From the NCBI GenBank assembly GCA_025355385.1, contig JANXZS010000075.1:1-57515 (forward strand): DNA of 57,515 nt, read 5' to 3'. Position 1 is the first letter of the stretch; each line of letters opens with the position of its first letter. A program made the position numbers and the translations under genes. This document shows, piece after piece, positions 43,495 to 52,194 of this stretch. This DNA is from Acidobacteriaceae bacterium (GTDB lineage: Bacteria > Acidobacteriota > Terriglobia > Terriglobales > Acidobacteriaceae). The notes beneath the pieces are model-generated. The model was given only the letters and a program-made list of their open reading frames with translations. It was not told the DNA's origin and did not search any database.

Positions 43495-43674
43495 CCTCAT
43501 GGCCCTTGCTCCCATCAAATTCCTGAAGGCCTCCAATTTGCACGCTACAACTATTTCAGTTCAGGTATACGAAATAGCAGTACCCGCGCGAGCTTTTCCA
43601 TTAAAAGTCGCACGTCGTTAATCTTGCCGGGACAGGGCAAAAATTAACCTGGTAGGAATTCCGGAGGTACTCTC

Positions 43675-44565
43675 GTGAAGATCGCCTTTCTAGGGCTGGG
43701 AAAGATGGGCCTGCCAATCGCTACGCGGCTGCGCAAAAGCGGCGCCGATGTGACCGTCTGGAATCGCACGGCGAAACCGCTGGATGACCTGGCAGGATTG
43801 CAGATCGTCTCTGCGGCAACTGATGCGGTCGCGGGATGCGAAGTGGTCTTCACCATGCTGAATGACGATGAGGCCGTGAGCACAGTCATGCTGGGCGCGG
43901 ATGGGGCTGCCTCATTCATGTCTCCGGGCGCGATCCACGTCTCGATGAGCACGATCAGTGTTGCGCTTTCGGCGCGCCTGACTGCCGAGCACGCCGAGCG
44001 CGGGCAAATCTTTGTGGCAGCGCCGGTGTTTGGCCGGCCCAACGTCGCTGCACAGGGCAAGCTTTGGATCGCAATCGCCGGAGACCCGGCCGCCATCGAG
44101 CGCATCCGGCCGCTCCTCGACGCCATCAGCCGCGGTATCACCGTTGTCGGCCTGCAGCCGAAGCAGGCCCACGCACTCAAGCTCGGCGGCAACTTCATGA
44201 TTACCTCGATGATCCAGTCGCTGAGCGAGGGCTTCGTCTTCGCCCATGCTCAGGGCATCGATCCGGCGGTATTTCTGGAGACGGTCAACGCAGCGCTCTT
44301 TCAATCACCCTTCTACGCCGCCTACGGCAAGGTCATGCTGGATCCGCCCGAGCAGCCGGGGGCCACCATCGCACTGGGCATCAAAGACACACGCCTGCTG
44401 CGGGAGGCAGCCAGCGCCGCCAACACACTCCTGCCGCTGGCGGACCATCTCGCCCGGCAGTTGCAGCTGGCATCGGACGCCGGACTTACACGCGAGGATT
44501 GGGCCGTCGGACAATACCGGCTGGCGCAGAGTCTGTCCCAAGCACTCATTCCCCTGAAGCCGTGA
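43675..44565 (+). CDS. 3-hydroxyisobutyrate dehydrogenase-family NAD(P) oxidoreductase
   Basis: A 296-residue protein starting with GTG, supported by GGAGGT at eight bases. It begins MKIAFLGLGKMGLPIATRL, the G-x-G-x-x-G dinucleotide site of the family. Further marks are VWNRT, FVAAPVFGRP with substrate-binding residues, and the catalytic lysine in HALKLGGNFMI. The family covers 3-hydroxyisobutyrate, tartronate-semialdehyde and related beta-hydroxyacid dehydrogenases; the substrate cannot be read here. It lies 74 bases before an SDR gene. Confidence 0.88.
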   Translation: MKIAFLGLGKMGLPIATRLRKSGADVTVWNRTAKPLDDLAGLQIVSAATDAVAGCEVVFTMLNDDEAVSTVMLGADGAASFMSPGAIHVSMSTISVALSARLTAEHAERGQIFVAAPVFGRPNVAAQGKLWIAIAGDPAAIERIRPLLDAISRGITVVGLQPKQAHALKLGGNFMITSMIQSLSEGFVFAHAQGIDPAVFLETVNAALFQSPFYAAYGKVMLDPPEQPGATIALGIKDTRLLREAASAANTLLPLADHLARQLQLASDAGLTREDWAVGQYRLAQSLSQALIPLKP

Positions 44566-44639
44566 TGAGCGAGTTTTACCCACAGGTTCACGGTTGCGCT
44601 GACGACACGATTAACTTGCCGACTCGCTAAGTTGATACC

Positions 44640-45422
44640 ATGGACGTTATGACGGCTTTCAATGGGAAGATTGTGTTTATCACGGGAGCGAGTTCTGGAA
44701 TCGGAGAGGCCTGCGCTCATTCATTCGCGGCTGCGGGAGCAAGTCTCTTACTGGCAGCGAGGCGCAAGGATCGCCTGGAGAAGAGCGCCACCGACCTGCG
44801 TCGGCTGGGCGCGCCAAACGTTCATCTGCTGCAGCTTGACGTAACCCAGCCAATGGCCGTGGCGGGCGCAATCGCCGGATTGCCTGAGGAGTGGAAGGCC
44901 ATTGAAATCCTGATCAACAATGCCGGCCTGAGCCGCGGGCTGGACAAGCTGTACGCCGGGCAAATCGATGACTGGGAAGAGATGATCGACACCAATGTGA
45001 AGGGGCTGCTATACGTTACACGCGCAGTCGTTCCCGGCATGGTGAGTCGGGGCCGCGGCCACATCGTCAATATAGGTTCGACTGCGGGCGAAATCACCTA
45101 TCCCGGTGGTGCGGTGTACTGCGCAACCAAGGCTGCCGAACGAGCCATCAGCGACGGCCTGCGGCAGGATGTACTGGGAACGCCGGTACGGGTCACATCC
45201 GTAGATCCTGGCATGGTGGAGACTGAATTCAGCGAAGTGCGCTTCCGGGGCGATACCGACCGCGCGGCAAAGGTCTATCAGGGATTGACGCCGCTGAAGC
45301 CCGCGGATGTGGCCGATGCAATACTGTGGGCAACCACAAGGCCTGCTCACGTGAACATCGCCCGCATCTCGCTGACCCCAATCGATCAGGCCAATTCGCT
45401 CTTGTTTAACCGCAAAGCCTGA
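44640..45422 (+). CDS. short-chain dehydrogenase/reductase
   Basis: A 260-residue classical SDR: TGASSGIGEACAHSF (cofactor), LDVTQP, NNAGLSRG, the catalytic serine in IVNIGSTAG and Y-C-A-T-K with the tyrosine/lysine pair near residue 160. The sequence resembles YdfG-like NADP-dependent serine/3-hydroxy acid dehydrogenases, which would fit with the neighbouring hydroxyisobutyrate dehydrogenase-like gene, but that is inference. ATG 44649 is an alternative start. Confidence 0.9.
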   Translation: MDVMTAFNGKIVFITGASSGIGEACAHSFAAAGASLLLAARRKDRLEKSATDLRRLGAPNVHLLQLDVTQPMAVAGAIAGLPEEWKAIEILINNAGLSRGLDKLYAGQIDDWEEMIDTNVKGLLYVTRAVVPGMVSRGRGHIVNIGSTAGEITYPGGAVYCATKAAERAISDGLRQDVLGTPVRVTSVDPGMVETEFSEVRFRGDTDRAAKVYQGLTPLKPADVADAILWATTRPAHVNIARISLTPIDQANSLLFNRKA

Positions 45423-45599
45423 CTGTCGATCCGGCCGGGTCGCCTCTCAGCGATCCGAACAGGAACGTTGTTTGCCTCTGCCGTGCACCGCACGTAATTG
45501 CTCGGGCGATACACGGCTGTCTAGTTTCCGAAGCAGTAGAGAAGCGCCGAACTCTGCGGGTTCGATCCCCAGCAGTGGTATACCCCGATCGCCGGCTGC

Positions 45600-45872
45600 C
45601 TAAACGGCGACGGGGGAACAACCCAGCGATTCGAGCTTAAGCTCAACGTCCGCCAATGCCGCTGTCAAGGCAGCCCGCCGATGAGGGCTGGCGGTACGCT
45701 CCGATAGGATTCGTTCCCGCTGAAGCATAAGGGACTGCTTCTCGCGCTCGACTACGGCGCTGGCGGCCGCAATCTTCCGTTTGATCTCGGGATTGCGTTT
45801 CCCTGAGGCCGACTCCGACTGCTTCTCTAGCACTTGCTCCTCGACATTCTTGCTTTCCCATCCTCTGGACAT
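45600..45872 (-). CDS. small conserved-looking hypothetical protein
   Basis: A 90-residue protein from ATG 45872, chosen because MSRGWESKNVEEQVLEKQ is a start I recall from acidobacterial hypothetical proteins. It is highly charged and almost wholly helical, with an IKRKIAAASAVVEREKQSLM segment that could form a coiled coil. The frame extends upstream to 46028, but that part overlaps the divergent oxidoreductase gene and does not look coding. Function unknown. Confidence 0.65.
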   Translation of the reverse strand: MSRGWESKNVEEQVLEKQSESASGKRNPEIKRKIAAASAVVEREKQSLMLQRERILSERTASPHRRAALTAALADVELKLESLGCSPVAV

Positions 45873-45958
45873 ATCCCCATGGTACGTGTTTTCCCGCATC
45901 GGGAACACACTTTGTCGCATCCCCTCTAATATCGACGGAGTTTCTTGCGGAGGGAACG

Positions 45959-46972
45959 ATGAAAGCGTGGAGAATTGTGCAATTTGGGGTAGACCAGCTT
46001 GAGCAGGTGGAGACAGCCCTGCCGGCACCGGGGCCGGGGGATGTTCTAATGCGCATCCACGCCGTTTCGTTGAATTTTCGCGATCTGTTGATGGTCAAAG
46101 GCCATTACAACCCGAAGTTGGCCCTGCCGCGAATTCCCTGCTCGGATGGAGCAGGCGAAATCGTCGAAGTCGGCTCCGAGGTTCATGGCTGGAAGGTAGG
46201 CGACCGCGTCGCCGGCATTTTTATGCAGAACTGGCTGGACGGGCAGATGTCCTCCGCCAAGACCCGCGGTGCACTGGGTGGCGATATCGACGGCATGCTG
46301 GCCCAATACGTCGCGCTCCCCGCTGAAGGCATTGTCGCCATCCCCGAGTCTTTGAATTACGAGCAGGCCGCCACCCTGCCGTGCGCCGCAGTGACGGCGT
46401 GGAATGCGGTGACGCGCGCGCACCCGGTCCGAGCCGGAGAGACGGTCCTGATCCAAGGAACGGGTGGGGTTTCGATCTTCGCGCTGCAATTCGCGATGTT
46501 GATGGGAGCCCGCGTGATTGGTGTCTCCAGCAGCGACGAAAAGCTGGCCCGCGCCAAGACGCTCGGCCTGGATGCTGGAGTGAACTACCGCCAGGTTCCC
46601 GATTGGGCGCCCTGGGTTCTGGAGCAGACCAACGGCGATGGCGTTGACCTGGTGGTAGAAGTGGGCGGATCAGGAACGCTGCAGCAATCGCTCATGGCAG
46701 TCCGGGTCGCCGGAACAGTGGCGCAGATCGGCGTGCTTACCGGAGTTGAGGAGAGTCTTCTCATCGCCCCTATCCTGCACAAGCAGATCAGGGTGCAGGG
46801 CGTCTATGTTGGCTCGCGGCAGGACTTCGTCGATATGAACCGCGCAATTGCCTATGCCAGGCTGAAGCCGGTCGTCGATCAGTCTTTTGCCTTCGATAAC
46901 GTCAGGGAGGCTCTGCAAACTATGGAAAGTGGCTTGCACTTCGGCAAGATCGTGATTCGCGTAGCCAACTAA
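45959..46972 (+). CDS. zinc-independent medium-chain (quinone-oxidoreductase-like) dehydrogenase
   Basis: A 337-residue medium-chain dehydrogenase. It begins MKAWRIVQFG and carries the N-terminal GroES-like fold (LNFRDLLMVKGHYNPK, then PCSDGAGEIVEVGSEV) and the coenzyme site GTGGVSIFALQFAMLMGARVIGV. The usual catalytic zinc ligands of alcohol dehydrogenases (C...GHE...C) and the four-cysteine structural zinc loop are not visible, so it is closer to the quinone-oxidoreductase-like members. The natural substrate is unknown. It is divergent from the small charged protein. Confidence 0.88.
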   Translation: MKAWRIVQFGVDQLEQVETALPAPGPGDVLMRIHAVSLNFRDLLMVKGHYNPKLALPRIPCSDGAGEIVEVGSEVHGWKVGDRVAGIFMQNWLDGQMSSAKTRGALGGDIDGMLAQYVALPAEGIVAIPESLNYEQAATLPCAAVTAWNAVTRAHPVRAGETVLIQGTGGVSIFALQFAMLMGARVIGVSSSDEKLARAKTLGLDAGVNYRQVPDWAPWVLEQTNGDGVDLVVEVGGSGTLQQSLMAVRVAGTVAQIGVLTGVEESLLIAPILHKQIRVQGVYVGSRQDFVDMNRAIAYARLKPVVDQSFAFDNVREALQTMESGLHFGKIVIRVAN

Positions 46973-47161
46973 TTAGTGCAATTCGCTCGATCCACCTCAA
47001 AATGGAGATGAACTTCTCACTTCCATAACGCTACTTTTGCGCTATCTTGGCATCTCTATAAGCGGTACAGAAATCGGCGAACATACGCCGGACCTCCACT
47101 GAGTTGATTTGGCTTTCCCAGATCTGCTTGCCAAATTCGGGGAGATGAAAGGAACACTCTT

Positions 47162-47446
47162 ATGAATCGGATGCATTCTGTCTTGGAAATGGTATACGAC
47201 ACACTCTTCGGCTGCGGGCACGATCGGTTAACCCGTCCCTTTACCCTGAAGAAGCAGACCTATATGGTTTGCCTGGACTGCGGACGGCATGTCTACTATT
47301 CCGCGGAGCGCATGGAGCCCCTGAGCTCCGGGGAAATCCGCCGCATGAGAAAGATCCGTGCGAGTGAGATCAAGGTCCTGCCGGCGACAGTGCGGGGGCC
47401 CCAGCTGGTGCCCAGCGCAGACACCGAATCGAGCGCAACCGCATAA
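47162..47446 (+). CDS. small zinc-ribbon-like hypothetical protein
   Basis: A 94-residue protein with two cysteine clusters: FGCGHDRLTRPFTLK near residue 20 and YMVCLDCGRHVYYS near residue 40, together a plausible zinc-binding knuckle. The C terminus is basic then disordered. AGGA precedes the ATG at suitable spacing. I recall similar short proteins in acidobacterial genomes, with no assigned role. Confidence 0.7.
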   Translation: MNRMHSVLEMVYDTLFGCGHDRLTRPFTLKKQTYMVCLDCGRHVYYSAERMEPLSSGEIRRMRKIRASEIKVLPATVRGPQLVPSADTESSATA

Positions 47447-47782
47447 CCCGCTGAATCTTAGCAGCGGAGTGGTGCGCTTCTCCGCTGCTAACTGTCGCGC
47501 GTGGTTTCCCGCACTGAGCGCGCCTGCCAGGCCTGGCGTCCTTGCGCCGGACCCCCTCAGCCAGAATGTCAATATTCAGAAAACGCGGCGGAGCAGAATC
47601 ATTCCGCGTGTAGAGCCAAGGTGCGAGAATGCCGCTCGGTGGTCCCACAATGGGAAATCCTTCCCAGGCGTGACTTTTTTTGCATCCTTCACGTCGAAAG
47701 ACTGAGCTTCGTGTTCAATAGAAGCAGGCGTCGCCCGCGGGGGAGATTCCTAACTGAACACTTGAAAAGGCCGGTCTTCATC
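47447..47782 (+). other. leader region of the secreted trypsin-like lipoprotein gene
   Basis: About 336 bases after the small protein. The lipoprotein frame is open back to 47501, but that upstream stretch is not recognisable protein. Apart from the hairpin at 47458–47491 and a seven-T run at 47672–47678 I see nothing assignable; I looked for a c-di-GMP riboswitch and found no conserved core. Confidence 0.4.
47458..47491 (+). terminator. terminator-like hairpin after the zinc-ribbon protein
   Basis: A perfect 12-bp stem, TTAGCAGCGGAG with CTCCGCTGCTAA around a 10-nt loop, begins 12 bases after the stop codon. No T tract follows. Its perfect symmetry on both strands suggests a role in transcript ending or stability. 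Confidence 0.55.
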
Positions 47783-49972
47783 ATGATCAGAGTTTCCTTG
47801 TCGCGCGTGGCTGGATTGGTCTTGCCGCTTATTCTTCTAGTTGCAGGTTGCGGCGGCAATACCCCCGGCCCTACCAATGGAAGCTTCAGCATCAATCCGG
47901 CGACGATCAGTCTGGACACGAATACGCAGGAGACCTTCTCCGCGACCCTGAAGAGCGGCCAGACGGCGGACGTAACCTGGCTGGTGGCAGGTGGAGATAG
48001 CACTGCTGGCGCAGGCAGCATCTCTGCCTCAGGTGTCTACACCCCACCCGGCTATCTCACCACGGATTCGGCGCGGGTGCGGGTCAGCGCAACTCTCAAG
48101 AGCAACTCTTCCAGCATCACTACGGCCATCGTCACGGTTACTCCGGGATTCCTGCAGCCGTTGAGCCCAGAGAATTCCTCGCTTACAGCCGGATCGAGTA
48201 TGGATGTTCAAGGCACAATCTCCGAAGTCAGCGGAGGCAAAATCAGCTGGGTGGTCAGCGCGACGGCGAACGGCGGGGATGGAGGCGCTACCCTGGGCAC
48301 CGTGAGCAACAGCTCCTGCATGAGCAGCATCAGCAGCTATACGGCCTGTACCGTCACCTATAAAGCCCCGGCCACACTTCCGGCAAATTCTTCGGTCTAC
48401 GTAGTAGCAGCAGCCAATAGCGGCCCATCCACTACGCCGCTGCACATCCTGCTGAATTCCCAAGGTGTGAACAGTTCGCCGGTGACCAACCAGAATGCGC
48501 AGACGGGCCCCATACAGATGGGCTCATCCGGCGGCAACAACAACGACTACGATACCCAGAATGACCAGAGCGGCGCTACCTTCATCAGCGATTGCTGTGG
48601 AGGAACGCTGGGCTCCATCGTGGAGGACAGCACCGGCACACACTACCTTTTGAGCAACAACCACGTCCTCGCCGAGTCTGACCAGGCGCGTGTGGGGGAC
48701 TCGATCGTACAGCCGGGCCTGATCGATGGCGGCTGCACTCCCTACGGCCAGACCGGCGCCAGCGTTCGGCCGGTAGGAACTCTCAGCGCGTATGTGCCTC
48801 TCTCCAGCACGCAGACAAATGTGGACGCAGCCATAGCCCGTATCGATACCGCGGCGGTGGATTCCTCGGGCGCGATTCTGCAGATCGGCTCGCAGCAATC
48901 GGGTCTGCTGGCGGCATCGCCTCCCGCGGGCGGCACAGGCGAGGCACTCTCGGCCGGGAGCTTCAGCTCAGGGTCGTTGCGAGTGGTCAAGAGCGGACGC
49001 AGCACCGGGCTCACCTGCTCCACGATTGAATCCATCAGCCAGAATGTTAACGTGGATTACTTCAAGGACTGCGCCCAGAGCACGAGCTATCTGACCAAAA
49101 CCTACACCAACCAGATCTCCATTGGCGGCAACAGTTTCACCGATGCCGGCGACTCCGGCTCGCTCATCCTGGACGCCAGCAATGCCCAACCCATCGGCCT
49201 CTTCTACGCGGCAGGCAGCGGCTTCAGCATTGCCAGTCCCATAGGGGAGGTGCTCAGCGAACTGGCCCTCCAGGCGGGCCAGAGCAGTGGAAGCTTCAAG
49301 GTTACGGGCGGCGGTCAGCACGCGATTTCGTGTCTGAACTATGACACCAACACCGTGACTGCCGCATCTCTCGTCAGCGTCTCCCCTGCGGCGATGAAAG
49401 TAGCCCAGCAAGCGGCCAATCTCGCAGCGGCCTCCCTTGTGGACGCAAAAAAGGGAATTCTGGGAACTGCCCCCGGCAAGAGCGCAGACAGTCCCGGAGA
49501 AGCGGCGGTAATCGTCTACGTGGATGAAGAGAAGCAATACGTAAGCGTCCCCGCGACAATTAGCGGTGTGCGAACGGTCATCATCCCGGCGACGGCAAAT
49601 AGCGTTGCCAGCCATTCCGCCTCGGCGTACCGCTTGGTCCCCGCGGGGATACACCTTTCCGCCAGCGTCTTAACCCCGGCCATCGCGGTGAAGGAACAGA
49701 GCTGGAAATCGCTGATGAGCGATCCCGCGTTCTTCGGGGTGGGCGTCTCGCAAAGCCATGACAATCCCACCGAGGCCTCCTTGCTGGTCTATGTGGATCG
49801 CAAGGAGATGCCGCGTGCGAAGCCCGCGACCATCGGCGGCTTGCGGGTGCGCTATGTGTCGATGGACAGATTGCACGTGACACGGTCGACCGCTATCGGC
49901 CTGCCACATCCGTCCAGTTGCGCCATTCGCTCCCTCGCAGCAAATTCGCTTCGGCTGGATTCGCAGCAATAG
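47783..49972 (+). CDS. secreted lipoprotein with Ig-like and trypsin-like protease domains
   Basis: About 729 residues from ATG 47783. The signal ends in a lipobox (LILLVAGC). Residues ~30–230 hold two bacterial Ig-like modules. Residues ~270–510 form a trypsin-like domain with all three catalytic residues in order: histidine in LSNNHVLA (about 294), aspartate in NVDAAIARID (about 348) and serine in DAGDSGSLIL (about 458). Two similar C-terminal units follow (near residues 557 and 649), each with a G-x-G start, VYVD and an A-T-I-x-G motif. A surface or periplasmic serine protease is likely; the C-terminal duplication may be regulatory. Confidence 0.85.
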   Translation: MIRVSLSRVAGLVLPLILLVAGCGGNTPGPTNGSFSINPATISLDTNTQETFSATLKSGQTADVTWLVAGGDSTAGAGSISASGVYTPPGYLTTDSARVRVSATLKSNSSSITTAIVTVTPGFLQPLSPENSSLTAGSSMDVQGTISEVSGGKISWVVSATANGGDGGATLGTVSNSSCMSSISSYTACTVTYKAPATLPANSSVYVVAAANSGPSTTPLHILLNSQGVNSSPVTNQNAQTGPIQMGSSGGNNNDYDTQNDQSGATFISDCCGGTLGSIVEDSTGTHYLLSNNHVLAESDQARVGDSIVQPGLIDGGCTPYGQTGASVRPVGTLSAYVPLSSTQTNVDAAIARIDTAAVDSSGAILQIGSQQSGLLAASPPAGGTGEALSAGSFSSGSLRVVKSGRSTGLTCSTIESISQNVNVDYFKDCAQSTSYLTKTYTNQISIGGNSFTDAGDSGSLILDASNAQPIGLFYAAGSGFSIASPIGEVLSELALQAGQSSGSFKVTGGGQHAISCLNYDTNTVTAASLVSVSPAAMKVAQQAANLAAASLVDAKKGILGTAPGKSADSPGEAAVIVYVDEEKQYVSVPATISGVRTVIIPATANSVASHSASAYRLVPAGIHLSASVLTPAIAVKEQSWKSLMSDPAFFGVGVSQSHDNPTEASLLVYVDRKEMPRAKPATIGGLRVRYVSMDRLHVTRSTAIGLPHPSSCAIRSLAANSLRLDSQQ

Positions 49973-50018
49973 TGCCCAGCGCGGATCGGATTCACAGCAG
50001 ATGTAGCTCTTTAGTTCC

Positions 50019-50136
50019 CCAGAGCAGAAGCAGGGTTAATGTAAGATAAAGCGTAGATCTCTGCCGGCATTTTTATTGAGGAAATGCCTACATCGCTCAC
50101 GCTGGATACATCACACGATCCCTGCTTCCTTAACAA
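50019..50136. mobile_element. 118-bp terminal-inverted-repeat element, copy 2 (right end degraded)
   Basis: The left end CCAGAGCAGAAGCAGGG, the central GGCATTTTT/AGGAAATGCC hairpin and the CTGGATACATCACACGATCC block match copies 1 and 3. The right inverted repeat is preserved only through CCCTGCTTC (to 50128), after which sequence diverges. It lies between the trypsin-like lipoprotein and the histidine kinase. Confidence 0.7.
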
Positions 50137-50210
50137 CTGGGCAACGGTTTCGCGCTGGAACGGGATCTTCCCCTGCTCTTTCGGCGTTAGTCCGGTGCAG
50201 CCGGGCGCAG

Positions 50211-52115
50211 CTATCTCTGCCGTCGGTGCTCCAAACGCTGTTCCATCCCGAGCTCGACGGCACTCGCATCGACCGGCTTCTCGGGAAAGAAAAGCATGAA
50301 TACAGTGCCCGGTGGCATGCCGCTCGAAGCGGGCCGACTGCGCACGCAAACCAGGCCATCGTGCTTTTGGATAATCTCAGCGCTGACCCACAGGCCCAGA
50401 CCCGTCCCGGTAACTTCTTTCGTCGTGAAAAATGGTTCGAAGATGTGTTTGCGAACCGACGCATCCATACCCGAGCCGGTGTCGGCCACGAAGATTCGGA
50501 CGCCCCCGATGGCGGGGTCTTTCCACGAGCACGATCGGCGGACTGCCACGGTGAGGCGCCCACCGAGAGGCATGGCATCGACCGCGTTGCCAACCAGATT
50601 CGCGAAGAGCTGGCGCATCTCCCCAGCAAAACAAAACAGGTCACTTCCGCCCCTGTAGTCTTGTCTCACCTCGATATTGAAGCCGTTCATGCGTCCCTGG
50701 TGCAATGTCAGCACGGAGTCGATCAGATCCGGCACGTTGGAGAGCACCGGTAAGGTGGATTGGCGATAGAAGCGGAGAGTCTGCTGGGTAATCTCCGAGA
50801 CGCGCGCAACCTCATGCTGCGCCATCTCAGCGTATCTCCGCGCCTCCCGATCGAGCGATCCGTTCAGGTTCAGAAGGTATAGCAGGTTGGTAATTGCCTC
50901 CAGGGGATTATTGATCTCGTGGGCAATCGAAGCCGCCAGTCTGCCTGCGGCAGCCAACTTTTCGGTCTTGCGCAGCGCCTCCTCCGAGCGAATGCGCTCG
51001 GTGGTATCAACAATGATGGCGCCCACCCAGCGCACCGGTTGGGTGCCCGTCCGTACGGGATACAGGTTGACTAGCCAGTTACGCGGCACTCCCGGCTGGT
51101 TCGGAAGTTCGCCGCTCAGCTCAACGTCCTGTACCGCCTTTCCCGTGGTAAAAACTGTGCGGATATGTTCCTCCACCTCAAAGGATGCCGCAATGGGAAA
51201 AAGCTCCGATGGAGATTTACCCAGGTGCTGGCTGACCGGCAGCCCGTTCAGATCCGCGAGAAAGCGGTTAATCCGCACATATCGGCACTTGCGGTCGAAG
51301 AATCCAAAACCGGTGGGCGCATTCGCCAGCATAGAATCCAGCAGGGCCAGGGTATCGTTCAGCCCGGAGCGCTGCTCGTCCATGGACGACACCATGAGGT
51401 TGAATGCCGTGGTGAGATCGGAGGCTTCGTTGGAAGAGAGTACCGGTAACGGGAAGCGGTGTTGAGATGCGGGATCGCGGATAAGCTGGCTGGTGCCCTC
51501 GCGCAGCACTGCCAGCGGTTTGGTAATGGATTGGGCCAAAAGCACCGCGACCGCTATAGACGCCAGAATGGTGCATAGGGCATAGATAAAAGTGATGTGC
51601 AGGAGGGAGGAAATCTGGTTGCGATCCGGCTCGGTATCCGCACAGATCCAGGCAAAGCCAATCAGCTTTCCTTCGGCGAGGATGGGGGCTACCCCTTCCT
51701 GGTTGTTGGCATCGATGGCAGCCCGGAACGTCTCGCTGTCATTCATGGGATGAAGATGACTGCGCTCGGTGGGCGACAGAACGAAGAGGCCGTTCGACGT
51801 GGTATCGCTGCTTACAACGGTGCGGCCGCTGGTGTCAGTCACCTGGGCAGCATGGACGGCCGCCGCCTGGATCATCGTATTAACAGTGTCCTGCAACGGA
51901 TCAAACTGCCCGGTGGTCAACAAAGGCGCGGCCTGGATCGCAAGCAGTTTAGCCTGATAATTGAGCCGCCGTTCAGCGCGATGCCGAATCTCCACGGTCT
52001 GCTGGCGCACTAGCGCAAGAGCGAAAGAGAGGAGCAGAAGGCTCTCCGTCACTATCAATCCCGCAATGAGCTGACTGCGAATGGTGCGGGGTTTCAGAAA
52101 ATTCATAGCCTGCAA
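50211..52115 (-). CDS. membrane sensor histidine kinase (HAMP–PAS–HisKA–HATPase)
   Basis: A 634-residue kinase. Two membrane segments (residues ~16–36 and ~170–190) flank an extracytoplasmic sensor of about 130 residues. They are followed by a HAMP (LAQSITKPLAVLREGTSQL), a PAS domain (LLDSMLANAPTGFGFFDRKC), an H box with phospho-histidine in ASIAHEINNPLEAI, an N box (LFANLVGNAVDAMPLGG), and G boxes VADTGSGMD and GTGLGLWVS. It is a full transmitter with no adjacent response regulator, so its partner is elsewhere. It follows the reductase gene by 79 bases on the same strand. Confidence 0.93.
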   Translation of the reverse strand: MQAMNFLKPRTIRSQLIAGLIVTESLLLLSFALALVRQQTVEIRHRAERRLNYQAKLLAIQAAPLLTTGQFDPLQDTVNTMIQAAAVHAAQVTDTSGRTVVSSDTTSNGLFVLSPTERSHLHPMNDSETFRAAIDANNQEGVAPILAEGKLIGFAWICADTEPDRNQISSLLHITFIYALCTILASIAVAVLLAQSITKPLAVLREGTSQLIRDPASQHRFPLPVLSSNEASDLTTAFNLMVSSMDEQRSGLNDTLALLDSMLANAPTGFGFFDRKCRYVRINRFLADLNGLPVSQHLGKSPSELFPIAASFEVEEHIRTVFTTGKAVQDVELSGELPNQPGVPRNWLVNLYPVRTGTQPVRWVGAIIVDTTERIRSEEALRKTEKLAAAGRLAASIAHEINNPLEAITNLLYLLNLNGSLDREARRYAEMAQHEVARVSEITQQTLRFYRQSTLPVLSNVPDLIDSVLTLHQGRMNGFNIEVRQDYRGGSDLFCFAGEMRQLFANLVGNAVDAMPLGGRLTVAVRRSCSWKDPAIGGVRIFVADTGSGMDASVRKHIFEPFFTTKEVTGTGLGLWVSAEIIQKHDGLVCVRSRPASSGMPPGTVFMLFFPEKPVDASAVELGMEQRLEHRRQR

Positions 52116-52194
52116 CCTGATCTCTTCGTCCCTGTCTCCCTCTCTCGCCTGCTCTTGCGCGGGATCACGTACACCGCAGCAAAATTTCAGGCAC

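Noticed and set aside
45556-45573. tRNA T-loop-like stretch (GGGTTCGATCCCC)
   Set aside because: No matching acceptor stem, anticodon arm or D arm could be placed at tRNA distances upstream; it looks like a chance match.
47501-47782. Extended N terminus of the trypsin-like lipoprotein
   Set aside because: It would bury the lipobox signal peptide behind 94 residues of non-protein-like sequence.
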